A DNA stretch of 64,000 nucleotides from positions 62,001-126,000 of the forward strand of contig CAMYMI010000020.1 in assembly GCA_947259415.1 (NCBI GenBank). The letters are read 5' to 3'. Under the pieces are notes generated by a model that saw nothing but the letters and a program-made list of their open reading frames with translations, did not search any database and was not told the DNA's origin. This DNA comes from an uncultured Ectothiorhodospiraceae bacterium. Its GTDB lineage: Bacteria > Pseudomonadota > Gammaproteobacteria > UBA9214. Below are positions 1 to 9,798 of this stretch, in pieces (the stretch's first letter is position 1; each line of letters starts with the position of its first letter). The position numbers were made by a program, and so were the translations under genes.

Positions 1-213
1 CAGATCGTCGCCAATGGAGCGGCCGTTGTGGTCACCAACCAGCGCTTCGCCGGTATCGGTGCCTTCTCGGGTGGCTGGCGCAGCCTGCGCCGGATGGCGG
101 GCGAGGAATTCAAGAGTGCCGAGGCCCAGGACTATGCAGCCCTTGTAATAACCTCGAACCGCATTATCAGCTTCAGCGGGCGCAATGGAAGCTGGTCGCA
201 TACCACGCGGTGA
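1..213 (+). CDS. 3' end of an unknown gene (partial)
   Basis: The reading frame is open from the first base of the window to a TGA at 211-213, giving about 70 C-terminal residues. The gene starts outside the window. The fragment contains a V-V-V-T-N-Q-R-F stretch followed by glycine- and serine-rich turns, which reads like the end of a beta-rich domain. I recognise no family. It runs in the same direction as putA, 65 bases downstream. Confidence 0.55.
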   Translation, partial: QIVANGAAVVVTNQRFAGIGAFSGGWRSLRRMAGEEFKSAEAQDYAALVITSNRIISFSGRNGSWSHTTR

Positions 214-278
214 ATGCCATCCCCACTGCGCCAGGACCTGCTGCCTGAACCTCAGTCATCCCGTCGCGGTGGCGCTTT

Positions 279-3239
279 ATGACGGCAAATGAAGCAATAG
301 AACAGAGCCTGCAGGAACGCGGCGCAACTCTGCTCGAACGTGCGAGGCAGTCCCGTACGGATGAGCGGGAGACCTGGCTGGATGCGCTTATTGCCCGCAC
401 CCTCCAGGACCGGGACTTTCGTGTACAGGCGCTTCGCTTTATCGATGTCCTGCCGGCCCTCAGGGATGATGCCGAGCTGGTAGCCCATCTGCAGGAATAT
501 TTCGGGCAGGTGGAGCTGCCCTGGCCCGGTTTCAGTCACTGGGGCCTCAGGCACAGCGGCACACCCTGGGCCGTGCATGTTGCCGCACCGCTGGTACGAG
601 TCACCTTGCGGGGGCTGTCACGCCGCTTCATGGGCGGGCGCAACGTTGACCAGGCTTTGCAGACCGTCCGGCGTGTGCAGGCCGATGGCATGGATTTCAG
701 CCTCGACCTCCTGGGCGAGGCCGTGATCAGCGAATCCGAGGCCCGGCGCTACCAGGCGGCCTACCTGGCCCTGCTGGAGGGGCTTGCTGACTCCGGCCTG
801 CAGCGCGTTGCCGGTTCTCCGCCAGATACCGAGGCGGGTTCTTCCACGCCTGCCATCAACATCTCGCTAAAACTATCTTCGCTGTATTCACAGATCAACA
901 GCGCCGACCCCGATGGTAGCGTGCAGGCCATCGCGGAACGCCTGCGGCCCATTCTCAGGGCAGCACGCGACAACCATGCGTTCGTTACCATCGACATGGA
1001 GCAGTATGAGTTCAAACATATCGTGCTGCAGTGCTTCCAGGAGGTTCTCAACGAGTCCGATTTCAGGGACTGGCCGCATGTGGGCATAGCCATACAGGCC
1101 TATCTCACCGAAAGCCGCGCTGACCTCGAACAGCTGGTCGGTTGGGCAGAACAGCGCGCTGTGCCGGTTACCATACGTCTGGTACGCGGGGCCTACTGGG
1201 ACTATGAAACCGTCATCGCCCGTCAGCACGAGTGGCACCCGCCGGTCTGGCAGGGCAAGGCCAGGACCGACGCCTGCTTCGAGTCCTGTCTGGAATTTCT
1301 GCTGGCCCGTTCCCCGGTCGTGGAAACCGCGGTGGCAACGCATAACCCACGCAGTATGGCCTGTGCAATGGCGCTGGCGGAAAAGCACGGGCTCGGTACG
1401 CGCCAGTTCGAGTTCCAGATGCTGTACGGCATGGCGGATGAGTTCAAGCGGGCTCTGGTCGGGATGGGCTATCGTTTGCGTGTCTATGTGCCCTTTGGTG
1501 AAACACTTCCCGGCATGTCCTATCTCGTACGCCGCCTGCTTGAAAACAGTTCCGGACAGACTTTGCTGGATTCCGGCCTGTCGCGTTCTGCTGCAGGCCA
1601 GGAAAGCCTGGACAAACCTGACCCCGGGGCAATCATCGAAACAGCTGACAACGTTCAGCGCTTTCACAACACGCCGCCACACCGCTTCACGGAGGCCGGT
1701 GAACGCGCGTCATTGGCACGTGCCATCGAGACAGTCAGGGAACAGCTCGGTCGGGATTATCCCCTGCAGATAGGCGGGCAGCCGGTTGAGAGCGAACTCA
1801 TGATTCGTTCGCTCAACCCGGCCAGGCCCGATGAAGTGGTCGGCCATGTCGCCGCGGCCACCTGTGACCAGGCGGACCAGGCACTTGCCACTGCCGGGGC
1901 CGCGTATCCGGCATGGAGCCGTTTGCCTGCCCGGGAACGCGCCCGTTATCTGAGAAGGGCTGCGGAACTGCTTCGTGAACAGCGTGATATCTTCTCGGCC
2001 TGGCAGATTATCGAGGCGGGCAAGAACTGGGGCGAGGCTGATGCGGATGTCTGCGAGGCCATCGACTTTCTCAATTACTATGCCGACCAGGCCGAGCAAC
2101 TGGCGGAGCCCCGGGTTGTCGAGATCAATGGTGAACATAACCAGTATGCTTTCCGGCCCAGGGGCATAGGCCTCGTCATCACGCCATGGAATTTCCCGCT
2201 GGCCATACTGAGCGGGATGCTTTCTGCTACCATCGTCTGCGGTAATACCGCAATTCTCAAACCATCCTCGCTGACACCGGTAATTGCCGCACAGTTCATG
2301 CAGCTGCTCGATGCTGCAGGACTACCCCCAGGGGTGGTGAATTTCCTGCCGGGCCCCGGGCAAACGGTCGGCGAATATCTTGCACGCCATCCGGAGATCA
2401 GCCTGATTGCCTTTACCGGGTCCCGGGCTGTCGGCATCCGCCTGCTGGAACTTGGCGCCCGCACTTTTCCCGGGCAGACGCAGGTAAAACGCGTGATTGC
2501 GGAAATGGGCGGCAAGAATGCCATCATTATTGATCAGGATGCCGATCTGGATGATGCCATTCCGGGTATCGTGCACTCTGCCTTCGGGTACCAGGGCCAG
2601 AAGTGCAGCGCGGCATCCCGGGTCATAGTGGTGGGTGATCTGTACGAAGTCTTTGTCGAACGTCTGGTCGAAGCGACCCGCAGCCTGACCATTGGTGACC
2701 CCCGGCAACCGGGTCACTTCTTGGGGCCCGTGATCGATGCAGAAGCACAGGAACGCATTGCACACATAATTGAGCAGGCACAACAGCGTGCCACACTCGT
2801 GTATGGCCACAGTCAGGCGTTGCCGGATGAAGGTTACTACCTCGCGCCGTCAATCTTTACCGATATCAGGGCGGATGATCCGCTGGCGCAGGAGGAGATC
2901 TTTGGTCCGGTGCTGGCAGTATTGCATGCCGACTCCTTTGACCAGGCAATTGAAATCGCAAACAGCACGAGTTATGCCCTGACCGGGGGCGTGTACTCGC
3001 GTCAGCCCAGTCATTTGCAGCAGGCCCGCAGGAAATTCCAGGTCGGTAATCTGTATCTGAACCGCAAGATTACCGGCGCCATCGTATCCCGTCAGCCGTT
3101 CGGTGGATTCAGGATGAGTGGTATCGGCAGCAAGGCGGGCGGCGAGGACTATCTGAAGCAATTCATGGATCCGGTTTGTGTCACGGAAAATACCCTGCGT
3201 CGCGGTTTCGCCCCGGACGTCGGTACCGATAATTCATGA
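279..3239 (+). CDS. putA: bifunctional proline dehydrogenase / L-glutamate gamma-semialdehyde dehydrogenase
   Basis: PutA oxidises proline to glutamate in two steps: an FAD-dependent proline dehydrogenase feeding the quinone pool, then an NAD-dependent aldehyde dehydrogenase. The 986 residues match the short type-A PutA, which lacks the N-terminal ribbon-helix-helix DNA-binding domain of the roughly 1,320-residue enteric enzyme, so it should not act as its own repressor. The proline dehydrogenase barrel shows R-L-V-R-G-A-Y-W-D near residue 300. The aldehyde dehydrogenase half has P-W-N-F-P-L near 635, E-M-G-G-K-N near 741 and G-Q-K-C-S with the catalytic cysteine near 776, then Q-E-E-I-F-G-P-V. 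The ATG at 279 has only a weak ribosome site. No putP transporter is adjacent. Confidence 0.96.
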   Translation: MTANEAIEQSLQERGATLLERARQSRTDERETWLDALIARTLQDRDFRVQALRFIDVLPALRDDAELVAHLQEYFGQVELPWPGFSHWGLRHSGTPWAVHVAAPLVRVTLRGLSRRFMGGRNVDQALQTVRRVQADGMDFSLDLLGEAVISESEARRYQAAYLALLEGLADSGLQRVAGSPPDTEAGSSTPAINISLKLSSLYSQINSADPDGSVQAIAERLRPILRAARDNHAFVTIDMEQYEFKHIVLQCFQEVLNESDFRDWPHVGIAIQAYLTESRADLEQLVGWAEQRAVPVTIRLVRGAYWDYETVIARQHEWHPPVWQGKARTDACFESCLEFLLARSPVVETAVATHNPRSMACAMALAEKHGLGTRQFEFQMLYGMADEFKRALVGMGYRLRVYVPFGETLPGMSYLVRRLLENSSGQTLLDSGLSRSAAGQESLDKPDPGAIIETADNVQRFHNTPPHRFTEAGERASLARAIETVREQLGRDYPLQIGGQPVESELMIRSLNPARPDEVVGHVAAATCDQADQALATAGAAYPAWSRLPARERARYLRRAAELLREQRDIFSAWQIIEAGKNWGEADADVCEAIDFLNYYADQAEQLAEPRVVEINGEHNQYAFRPRGIGLVITPWNFPLAILSGMLSATIVCGNTAILKPSSLTPVIAAQFMQLLDAAGLPPGVVNFLPGPGQTVGEYLARHPEISLIAFTGSRAVGIRLLELGARTFPGQTQVKRVIAEMGGKNAIIIDQDADLDDAIPGIVHSAFGYQGQKCSAASRVIVVGDLYEVFVERLVEATRSLTIGDPRQPGHFLGPVIDAEAQERIAHIIEQAQQRATLVYGHSQALPDEGYYLAPSIFTDIRADDPLAQEEIFGPVLAVLHADSFDQAIEIANSTSYALTGGVYSRQPSHLQQARRKFQVGNLYLNRKITGAIVSRQPFGGFRMSGIGSKAGGEDYLKQFMDPVCVTENTLRRGFAPDVGTDNS

Positions 3240-3273
3240 ATTACACGGAATGGCACATCCCCTTCCGTTATAT

Positions 3274-3678
3274 TCAGGTCTTCTTGATGTGCCTGATGTA
3301 GCGCGGGTTGTCGATACGTTCCAGTTGCAGGGACTCGCCTTCGATCGAGAACACCGCACCGCTGTCCGCCACGGTGAAATTGCAGCCGACCGTGCCACGC
3401 CAGTCGATCGGCAGGGGAGCATGGTCCCGGTAGGTGAAGATGTTGTTGACCAGGTCGCCACCCTTGATCTCACAGGGACAGTCCGGCAACTCGCCTTCGA
3501 TCTCGATGTCACTGATGATGAGCTTGCAGTCCTGTACCCACAGGGTGTCCTCGTAGGCCCCCTCCATGGCCCGCACGATATTGACCCCGGACAGGTACAG
3601 GGTGATCTCGTTTTTGCCCGTCTCGATTTTCTCCAGGCTCGCGCCGGGTAATTGCAGGGAGTCTGTCGTATCGCTCAT
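3274..3678 (-). CDS. conserved hypothetical protein coupled to the DUF255 gene
   Basis: A 134-residue, mostly beta-strand-like protein with no signal peptide or membrane segment. It has a C-P-C pair in [10 protein letters not shown] and an acidic overall composition. Its ATG overlaps the stop codon of the upstream DUF255 gene in an ATGA arrangement (3675-3678), so the two are probably translationally coupled and functionally linked. I do not recognise the family. Confidence 0.75.
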   Translation of the reverse strand: MSDTTDSLQLPGASLEKIETGKNEITLYLSGVNIVRAMEGAYEDTLWVQDCKLIISDIEIEGELPDCPCEIKGGDLVNNIFTYRDHAPLPIDWRGTVGCNFTVADSGAVFSIEGESLQLERIDNPRYIRHIKKT

Positions 3679-5765
3679 GTGCCTGTTGGAACCTCTGCCG
3701 TGACTAACTGTGTTTCAAATTCGTGGAAATCCGTGACCGGCGCACTGCAGGACAGGCCCGTACAGATATAGGCGAGCACCTCGTCCTGCGATGTGCGCTC
3801 GGAAAGTACACCCGGCAGGACATGCTCGCTTTCCGGGATCACCAGTGCCAGACGCCGCGGTGCATAGACGGCATTCAGACGCCGCTGCCAGGCGGCCATG
3901 GCGTCCCCGCTACCGCGCAGAATGACTGTCTGGGCCGGGTTCAGCGATTCCTCCAGCGCAACCAGCAGGCTGGCATGGCCGTGTGGCATTTGTTCGATAC
4001 CGGACCAGAGCGCCTTGAGGGTGTGCTCGGCGGCGTCCAGGTAGGTGGTCTCGCCCAGCAGGTGCCCCAGGCGCGCGAACACCTTGGCGGCTATGCCGTT
4101 GCCGGACGGGGTCGCGTCGTCGTGATTGGGCTTGGGACGCTGGATCAGCGTCTCATGGTCGTCCGATGTGAAGAAGAAGCCGCCGGCCGGATCGCGGAAA
4201 TGATCGAGCACGACCTCGGCCAGTTCGATGGCAAACAGCAGGTCACGGTCGCGCCAGCGTGCCTGCAACAGTTCCAGCAGGCCGTCGATAAGGTAGACGT
4301 AATCGTCGAGGTAGGCGTTGAGGTGGGCGCGTCCGTCCTTGCAGGTGGCCAGCAGGCGACCGTCCCGCCACAGCTGCTCGTGGATGAAATCGATCGCGCG
4401 TTCGGCAGAGTCGATCCACTCGGGTCGGTCAAGCAGGCGCCCGGCGATGGCCATGCCGCGGATCATGAGACCGTTCCATGCGGTGAGCACCTTGTCATCA
4501 CGTCCCGGGCGTACCCGCTTCTCACGTGCCGCCAGCAGCTTGTCGCTGGCCTGCGTGATCAGGCGGTCTACTTGCGAGGTGTTAAGCGAAAAGTCCCGCG
4601 CCAGCTGTTCGCGGCTGCGGTAGACATGCAGGTGCCACTTGCCCTCGAAGTTGGCATGCTTGTCGAGGCCGAAGTGGCGTGCGCACAGGCGGTATTCCTC
4701 CTCTGTCAGGAGTGAGACGACTTCCTCCGGCGTCCACACATAGAATTTGCCTTCCTCGCCCTCGGAGTCCGCATCCAGGCTGGAATAGTAGCCGCCTTCT
4801 CCCGACTGCATCTCGCGAATCACCCAGGCCGCGGTCTGTTCGCAGGTGCGTTTGAACAGCGGATTGCCGGTGGCGGCATGGGCCTCGGCATAGAGGGCCA
4901 GCAGGGCGCCGTTGTCGTACAGCATCTTTTCAAAATGCGGGATCATCCAGCGGTCATCCACCGAGTAGCGGCAGAAGCCGCCGCCCAGCTGGTCGTTCAT
5001 CCCGCCCTGTGCCATCTTTTCCAGGGTAAAGACCGTCATGTGCAGTGCACGCTGGTCGGCGTTGCCACCGTTGATGCAGGTGCCGGCCCAGTGACGCAGC
5101 AAGCGTTCGAGGTTGGTGGGATGAGGAAACTTCGGCGCCTGTCCGAAGCCACCATGGCGTTCGTCGAAACTGCGTTCCAGCTGTTGCCGGGCCGTATCGA
5201 GCGGTGCACTCTGGAGGGATGCCGCCGCAGCCCCCGTGTCACTGGTCGATTTCAGCGCGTTGACCAGCGAGGTGTTCTGCTTGCGGATCTCGCCTTCGTG
5301 TTCGGCGAGAAAGTTCACCACACGCTGCATCAGGTCGGCAAACGAAGGCATGCCGTGGCGTGGCTCGTTGGGGAAATAGGTGCCGGCGAAGAACGGGACC
5401 TGGTCGTCCGGGGTCAGGAACACTGTCAGGGGCCAGCCCCCGCTGCGCTGGGTCAGCAGCGAATGCGCCGTCTGGTAGATCTTGTCGATGTCCGGGCGTT
5501 CTTCCCGGTCCACCTTGATATTGACGAACAGGCTGTTCATGAGCCCGGCAGTCTCCGGGTCCTCGAAGGACTCGTGTGCCATGACGTGACACCAGTGGCA
5601 GGCCGAATAGCCGATCGAGAGCAGGATGGGCTTGTTTTCCGTGCGCGCCCTGTCCAGCGCCTCGGGCCCCCACGGGTACCAGTCGACGGGGTTATGCGCG
5701 TGCTGCAGCAGATAGGGACTGGTCTCGTTGATGAGTTGATTGGTATATTGCCCGTGCTCGCTCAT
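3675..5765 (-). CDS. thioredoxin-fold DUF255 protein (YyaL/SPATA20 family)
   Basis: A 696-residue protein, the usual length for this family. The N-terminal DUF255 domain has a thioredoxin-like fold with the motif S-A-C-H-W-C-H-V-M near residues 54-62. The rest resembles an (alpha/alpha)6 barrel of the N-acylglucosamine 2-epimerase type, with motifs such as [11 protein letters not shown] and M-L-Y-D-N-G-A-L-L. The family is widespread in bacteria and animals, but its reaction is not established. It is probably cytoplasmic, as no signal peptide is visible. It is the first gene of a two-gene unit with the coupled small gene downstream. Confidence 0.92.
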   Translation of the reverse strand: MSEHGQYTNQLINETSPYLLQHAHNPVDWYPWGPEALDRARTENKPILLSIGYSACHWCHVMAHESFEDPETAGLMNSLFVNIKVDREERPDIDKIYQTAHSLLTQRSGGWPLTVFLTPDDQVPFFAGTYFPNEPRHGMPSFADLMQRVVNFLAEHEGEIRKQNTSLVNALKSTSDTGAAAASLQSAPLDTARQQLERSFDERHGGFGQAPKFPHPTNLERLLRHWAGTCINGGNADQRALHMTVFTLEKMAQGGMNDQLGGGFCRYSVDDRWMIPHFEKMLYDNGALLALYAEAHAATGNPLFKRTCEQTAAWVIREMQSGEGGYYSSLDADSEGEEGKFYVWTPEEVVSLLTEEEYRLCARHFGLDKHANFEGKWHLHVYRSREQLARDFSLNTSQVDRLITQASDKLLAAREKRVRPGRDDKVLTAWNGLMIRGMAIAGRLLDRPEWIDSAERAIDFIHEQLWRDGRLLATCKDGRAHLNAYLDDYVYLIDGLLELLQARWRDRDLLFAIELAEVVLDHFRDPAGGFFFTSDDHETLIQRPKPNHDDATPSGNGIAAKVFARLGHLLGETTYLDAAEHTLKALWSGIEQMPHGHASLLVALEESLNPAQTVILRGSGDAMAAWQRRLNAVYAPRRLALVIPESEHVLPGVLSERTSQDEVLAYICTGLSCSAPVTDFHEFETQLVTAEVPTGT

Positions 5766-5868
5766 GGCTATTAAAACACCCTGCTGGAAGGGCGTAGTAC
5801 TATAACCAAACGCTCAAACCCTGTCTTCCGTAAATCGGGCTCCACCCTACGCACAGTAAGGTAATCAC

Positions 5869-6012
5869 ATGAATCTCTCCGTTGTCATCCCGGTATTCAA
5901 CGAGGCCGAAAGCCTCGTGCCGCTGCTCGCGCAGCACAGGGGGCAATCGGTGGCCATTGCCGGCGGTGTGACCAGCGGCCCGCCGGTTTCCGGCTTGATT
6001 GAGCGCCCGTGA
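5869..6012 (+). pseudogene. remnant of a family 2 glycosyltransferase (47 codons)
   Basis: The ATG at 5869 opens a 47-codon frame whose first 21 residues, M-N-L-S-V-V-I-P-V-F-N-E-A-E-S-L-V-P-L-L-A, are the canonical start of dolichol-phosphate-mannose-synthase-like GT2 enzymes. The remaining residues have no GT2 character. The stop codon overlaps the GTG of the following TVP38 gene (GTGA). The simplest reading is that an internal deletion removed nearly all of a glycosyltransferase but kept its start and its coupling to the next gene. The short frame may now serve only as a translated leader. Confidence 0.7.
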
Positions 6013-6722
6013 AACTGCGTATCATCCTGCCCGGGCTGGTCGTGATTGCCATACTGGTCACGTTGGGCTACCTGCTGGGGGATGTCATCGACCGCGACTG
6101 GATCAACACGCATGTACGAGGCAGGGGGCTGGCGGGCGAACTGCTGTTCGTCGGTGTTGGCGGGCTGCTTGCCAGTATCGGACTGTCGCGTCAGGTGATC
6201 GCCTTTGCTGGCGGTTACGGTTTCGGCTTCCTGGGTGGTGCCCTGCTGGGGACGCTGGCAGCGCTGCTGGGCTGCCTGCTGAGTTTCTACGTTTCCCGCC
6301 TGCTGGGACGCTCCTGGCTGACGCGGCATTATTCCGCGCGCATCCGCAAGGTGGACAACTTTATCCACGAAAACCCCTTTTCCATGACCCTGCTGATTCG
6401 GCTGCTGCCTTTGGGCAGCAACTGGTTGGTCAACCTGGCGGCTGGTGTGTCCGGGGTGCGGCCGCTACCGTTCTTTCTTGGCTCGACTCTCGGTTATATA
6501 CCGCAGATGCTGGTGTTTGCACTGATTGGCAGCGGCACCCGGGTCGGGCAGTTCTGGCAGGTGGCGATTGCCAGCGCCCTGTTCGTGGTCGCTGCCTTGT
6601 TAGGCATGTATCTCTATCGGCGTTACCGTCAGGGCGGGGTGCTGGATGCGGCCATGGGCCATGAACCCGGTCTTGACGTGGCTACCCCCGCTTCCGGTGT
6701 TCGCCGGGAATCGTCCTGGTAG
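6009..6722 (+). CDS. TVP38/TMEM64 (DedA-like) family membrane protein
   Basis: A 237-residue integral membrane protein starting with GTG at 6009, four bases before the stop of the GT2 remnant. An N-terminal membrane helix is followed by the SNARE-associated/DedA-type core with G-G-Y-G-F-G-F-L-G-G-A-L-L-G and S-F-Y-V-S-R-L-L-G-R. The next part of the core has I-R-L-L-P-L-G-S-N-W-L-V-N, and several further helices follow. The family acts in membrane lipid handling, proposed to be lipid scrambling or transport. The C-terminal 30 residues are soluble and variable. In related genomes such genes often sit beside GT2 genes, which fits the remnant upstream. Confidence 0.88.
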   Translation: MKLRIILPGLVVIAILVTLGYLLGDVIDRDWINTHVRGRGLAGELLFVGVGGLLASIGLSRQVIAFAGGYGFGFLGGALLGTLAALLGCLLSFYVSRLLGRSWLTRHYSARIRKVDNFIHENPFSMTLLIRLLPLGSNWLVNLAAGVSGVRPLPFFLGSTLGYIPQMLVFALIGSGTRVGQFWQVAIASALFVVAALLGMYLYRRYRQGGVLDAAMGHEPGLDVATPASGVRRESSW

Positions 6723-6752
6723 CTACGAGGCTCTGCTGCCCGGCACTGAAGG

Positions 6753-7523
6753 CTATATCTGCGAGGGCAGGGGCGGTTTGCGCGCCTTGTGAAATCCCAC
6801 GGCCCCGCCCAGAACTGAACGACCGTTGATGTGCGAGAAGCCCAGCTCCGAGAGGATGGTGGAAAGCTCTTCGGTTGAGTAAAACATGCGGATAGCCTGG
6901 ATAAAGTAGTTCCGGCATTTCATGGATGCCGGTCCACTGCGGAACAGCCGGGGGATAACGCCCATCAGGACTTTCAGGTACAGGTAGTACATCTTCTCCA
7001 CCAGCTTGTTGGCTGGCCGTAGCATGTCGCAATGGTGGAAATGACCGCCGGGCTTGAGCACCCGATTGATCTCGGAGAAGACCTCGATAACACGCAGGTG
7101 CCGTGTCGCCCATTGCAAGGTCACCACATCGAAATGGTTGTCCGGAAACGGCAACCGGTGTACGTCGCTGATATAGGACTTTATCTGGAAGCCATGGCGG
7201 GTTGCGCGGTCTCTGCCGACCTCCTGCATTGCGACACTTCGATCAACCGCATGGACATCGAGATTCGGCTGCCTTTTTAACAGATTAATGCCAATCACAT
7301 TGGTCCCGGCGCATACGTCCAGTACCTTGTGGCTGGGCTGGATATCTATGGTGGAAATAAATCGATCCTGCAGTGTGTTCAACAGGCCGAGCGTAGCGAA
7401 AATATTGGCGCGGTCGTAATAGCGGGCGACATCGGAAAACACTGCGTCGATATCATTCGACCAAATCGGCTGGAATGCCTTTTCACGGTCATTTTCTTTT
7501 CCGGCATAACAATATTTCATCAT
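6753..7523 (-). CDS. UbiE/MenG-like SAM-dependent methyltransferase
   Basis: A 256-residue class I methyltransferase. The N-terminus (D-V-A-R-Y-Y-D-R-A-N near residue 32) resembles the UbiE/COQ5 opening. Motif I is V-L-D-V-C-A-G-T-N-V, with Asn where UbiE usually has Gly. Later motifs are L-P-F-P-D-N-H-F-D-V-V-T and R-V-L-K-P-G-G. An AGGA-type ribosome site lies ahead of the first ATG. It is the third gene of the leftward cytochrome unit, 138 bases after the CbcL-like gene. By family the likely substrate is a demethylated quinone, but this is inference. It may be a second, specialised enzyme besides a housekeeping UbiE elsewhere. Confidence 0.85.
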   Translation of the reverse strand: MMKYCYAGKENDREKAFQPIWSNDIDAVFSDVARYYDRANIFATLGLLNTLQDRFISTIDIQPSHKVLDVCAGTNVIGINLLKRQPNLDVHAVDRSVAMQEVGRDRATRHGFQIKSYISDVHRLPFPDNHFDVVTLQWATRHLRVIEVFSEINRVLKPGGHFHHCDMLRPANKLVEKMYYLYLKVLMGVIPRLFRSGPASMKCRNYFIQAIRMFYSTEELSTILSELGFSHINGRSVLGGAVGFHKARKPPLPSQI

Positions 7524-7661
7524 GTTTGATGTTCCTTTCCAGGGTTATTCAATCAAGCATAGAGTAACGCATGATCCATGTATCTCGGGAGAATCCACCG
7601 GCAGAATGGTTTCAGCTTCAACCTCGATTGTCCAGGGCCAGAGAGAGGACCAATGCGGTGT

Positions 7662-9671
7662 CTAGCCCTCAAAAAACCCGGCCGCCACGACGAACAGCAA
7701 TACCAGGCCAATGGTGATCAACGTCAGGCCGAGAATCTTGGATCCGATGGTCATGGGCCTGGACGGCGCATCCACCAGGTAGTTGTCCAGTTGACCGGTC
7801 TCGACCAGGCGATCGTACTGCAACCTGTGATCGCGCCGGAATTCCTCGAGCGACTGGGTTCCGGTAAACATCACAACGTCCGGCGGCGGCAGCTTGTCGG
7901 GACGGAAGTGGTTGTTGAAGAAATGCACCGTGAACAGGAACACGGCGGCCAGGAAAGCTTCTTCACCGTGCACCAGCATCACCACGTTGAACGCCCAGCC
8001 GGGGAGTAACGCGGCGGTGATATCAGGAAATGACAGCAACATGCCACTGCCACCGATTATCGCCATGCCCCAGAACACGGCCCAGTAGTCGAATTTCTCC
8101 CAGTAGGTCCAGCGGTCGAAGGACGGTTTCGGCCCCTTGCCGACAAACCACACGAACATGCCCCACGCGTCTTTCAAATCCTTCCAGTTGGGTACCAGCG
8201 AGTCGGGACCAAACCAGCGGAAGGTCTTGCCCTTGCGGGCGATATTGATGCTGACCACAACCAGGTGCGTGAAGAAGATCCCCAGCATGATGGCGGCGCT
8301 GATGCGGTGGATCAGGCCCGCCATTTCCGGGCCACCAAGCAGCTCAATGACTACCGGCGCCCAGGCGGTGTAGGCGTAGTACACCGCCATGCCGGTCAGG
8401 ATCAATATCATCACGCTGAGTGCAAAGAACAGGTGACCGAGACGCCAGGCCAGACCGAAACGATGCACTTGCTTGCCATCTTCATCCAGAACCTCGTCAG
8501 TACGAATGCGCGCCTGTCCCTTGCGTGCCTTGCGGTCCCGATATTCGCGATACCACCACATCAGCGAATGTGCCCAGAAAAAGGCGAACACGAACAGCAG
8601 CAGCGCATGCATGAACTTGCCGACGATCCACATCTGCGGATAACGATCATAGTCGTGGGTGTGCGCATGTGGACCGAAAGACAAAAAGCTTTCGGTTGCC
8701 TGGTTTACATCCTTGCCGTCATGGCACTCCGCGCAGGTTTCTATGCGATTGTCCGGGTGGACTGTCGATTCCGGGTCGTCGACCCTGAGTATTTCGTGAC
8801 TGCCGTGGCAGTCGAAACACTTGGCCGTATAGGCATACCCCAGAGTATTGATCTGGCCGTGATAGGTGTCCCGATAGGTCGCGAACTGCTCCTCATGGCA
8901 ACTTCCGCATTGTTTCGTGACCAGCAGCTGGAAGGGGTCTCGTGTGGTTTTGCTGATATCGTGGGTGGTGTGGCAGTCTGTACAGACAGCTGTCTTAAGG
9001 TTGTGGTTCTCAATGGCTTCCTTGCCGTGTACGGAGACCATGTATTCCTCGAGTGAGTCCTCATGGCATGCCTCGCTGCATACAGCCGGAACCGTCATAT
9101 GCCATTCGGTGCGTTTCGCCGTTCCCCGCGGCGGGACGTTGAAAAAGTGCGAGTCGTGGCAATCCTCGCAGTGGGCCTTGACCCCCAGCTTGCGCGAGGG
9201 CGCGCGCTTTGCATGAAACGATTCTTTGTAGGCCTCGATGTTCTGCACTATCACCCCGAGGCGGGCCTTTTCCTTGGTCAGGCCCTGCTCCCTGGCGGCT
9301 TCCCACAAGTCTTCGTGGCAAGTTATGCAACTGGGTTTCGGGGCATCACTTTTTTCGTGTTGTGCCTTGCTGTCGACGATCTCCTTGTGACAGTCGATGC
9401 AAGCCATGTCACCGTGAATCCCTTTGAGATACTTTTTCGGCTCAATCGCCAGAAGCGGGCGCTCTTCGTCATCCTCGTCCGCAACAGTTATCGGCAGTTT
9501 GCCATCGTGACAATTCAGGCAGGTGGCATCGTCCAGGGATTCGCCGGCTTCGAAAGTGTCTTCGCCCTGCGGGGCTGTCGCCGCTAATGCGACCGACTGC
9601 CAGGCCGCCAGGGAAGTGATCATACAGGCAAGCCACGCCAACAAATACAGCACAGGTTTCTGAACGCGCAT
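7662..9671 (-). CDS. cbcL: CbcL-like fusion: nine-heme cytochrome c with di-heme cytochrome b domain
   Basis: This probably oxidises quinol in the inner membrane and passes electrons to periplasmic cytochromes. The start at 9671 is set by a GGGGGGAG ribosome site seven bases upstream and gives a signal peptide (M-R-V-Q-K-P-V-L-Y-L-L-A). Residues 50-315 hold eight CXXCH motifs and one C-S-E-A-C-H (CX3CH). From about residue 345 several membrane helices carry conserved histidines of the HydC/FdnI or thiosulfate-reductase cytochrome b type. Nine c-hemes fused to such a b-domain is the architecture of Geobacter CbcL, which works at low redox potential. The length is 669 residues. A similar multiheme-cytochrome b fusion with another partner cannot be excluded. 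Confidence 0.88.
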   Translation of the reverse strand: MRVQKPVLYLLAWLACMITSLAAWQSVALAATAPQGEDTFEAGESLDDATCLNCHDGKLPITVADEDDEERPLLAIEPKKYLKGIHGDMACIDCHKEIVDSKAQHEKSDAPKPSCITCHEDLWEAAREQGLTKEKARLGVIVQNIEAYKESFHAKRAPSRKLGVKAHCEDCHDSHFFNVPPRGTAKRTEWHMTVPAVCSEACHEDSLEEYMVSVHGKEAIENHNLKTAVCTDCHTTHDISKTTRDPFQLLVTKQCGSCHEEQFATYRDTYHGQINTLGYAYTAKCFDCHGSHEILRVDDPESTVHPDNRIETCAECHDGKDVNQATESFLSFGPHAHTHDYDRYPQMWIVGKFMHALLLFVFAFFWAHSLMWWYREYRDRKARKGQARIRTDEVLDEDGKQVHRFGLAWRLGHLFFALSVMILILTGMAVYYAYTAWAPVVIELLGGPEMAGLIHRISAAIMLGIFFTHLVVVSINIARKGKTFRWFGPDSLVPNWKDLKDAWGMFVWFVGKGPKPSFDRWTYWEKFDYWAVFWGMAIIGGSGMLLSFPDITAALLPGWAFNVVMLVHGEEAFLAAVFLFTVHFFNNHFRPDKLPPPDVVMFTGTQSLEEFRRDHRLQYDRLVETGQLDNYLVDAPSRPMTIGSKILGLTLITIGLVLLFVVAAGFFEG

Positions 9672-9798
9672 TGTATTACTCCCCCCAGACGGGCGCATGT
9701 TCAGCGCCCGGGCGCAAGCAATCGAGCTAGGATTTTCAGTACAGTGGCCATTTGCGGTGCAATTTTCCAGCTCACAGCAACCGGATTATCAATTCGTT

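Noticed and set aside
888-1682. Long minus-strand frame opposite putA
   Set aside because: It lies entirely within the putA coding region, has no recognisable motif and reflects high GC in the third codon positions.
3723-4715. Frame of 330 codons on the plus strand opposite the DUF255 gene
   Set aside because: Antisense to a well-supported gene; its composition and lack of motifs mark it as a shadow.
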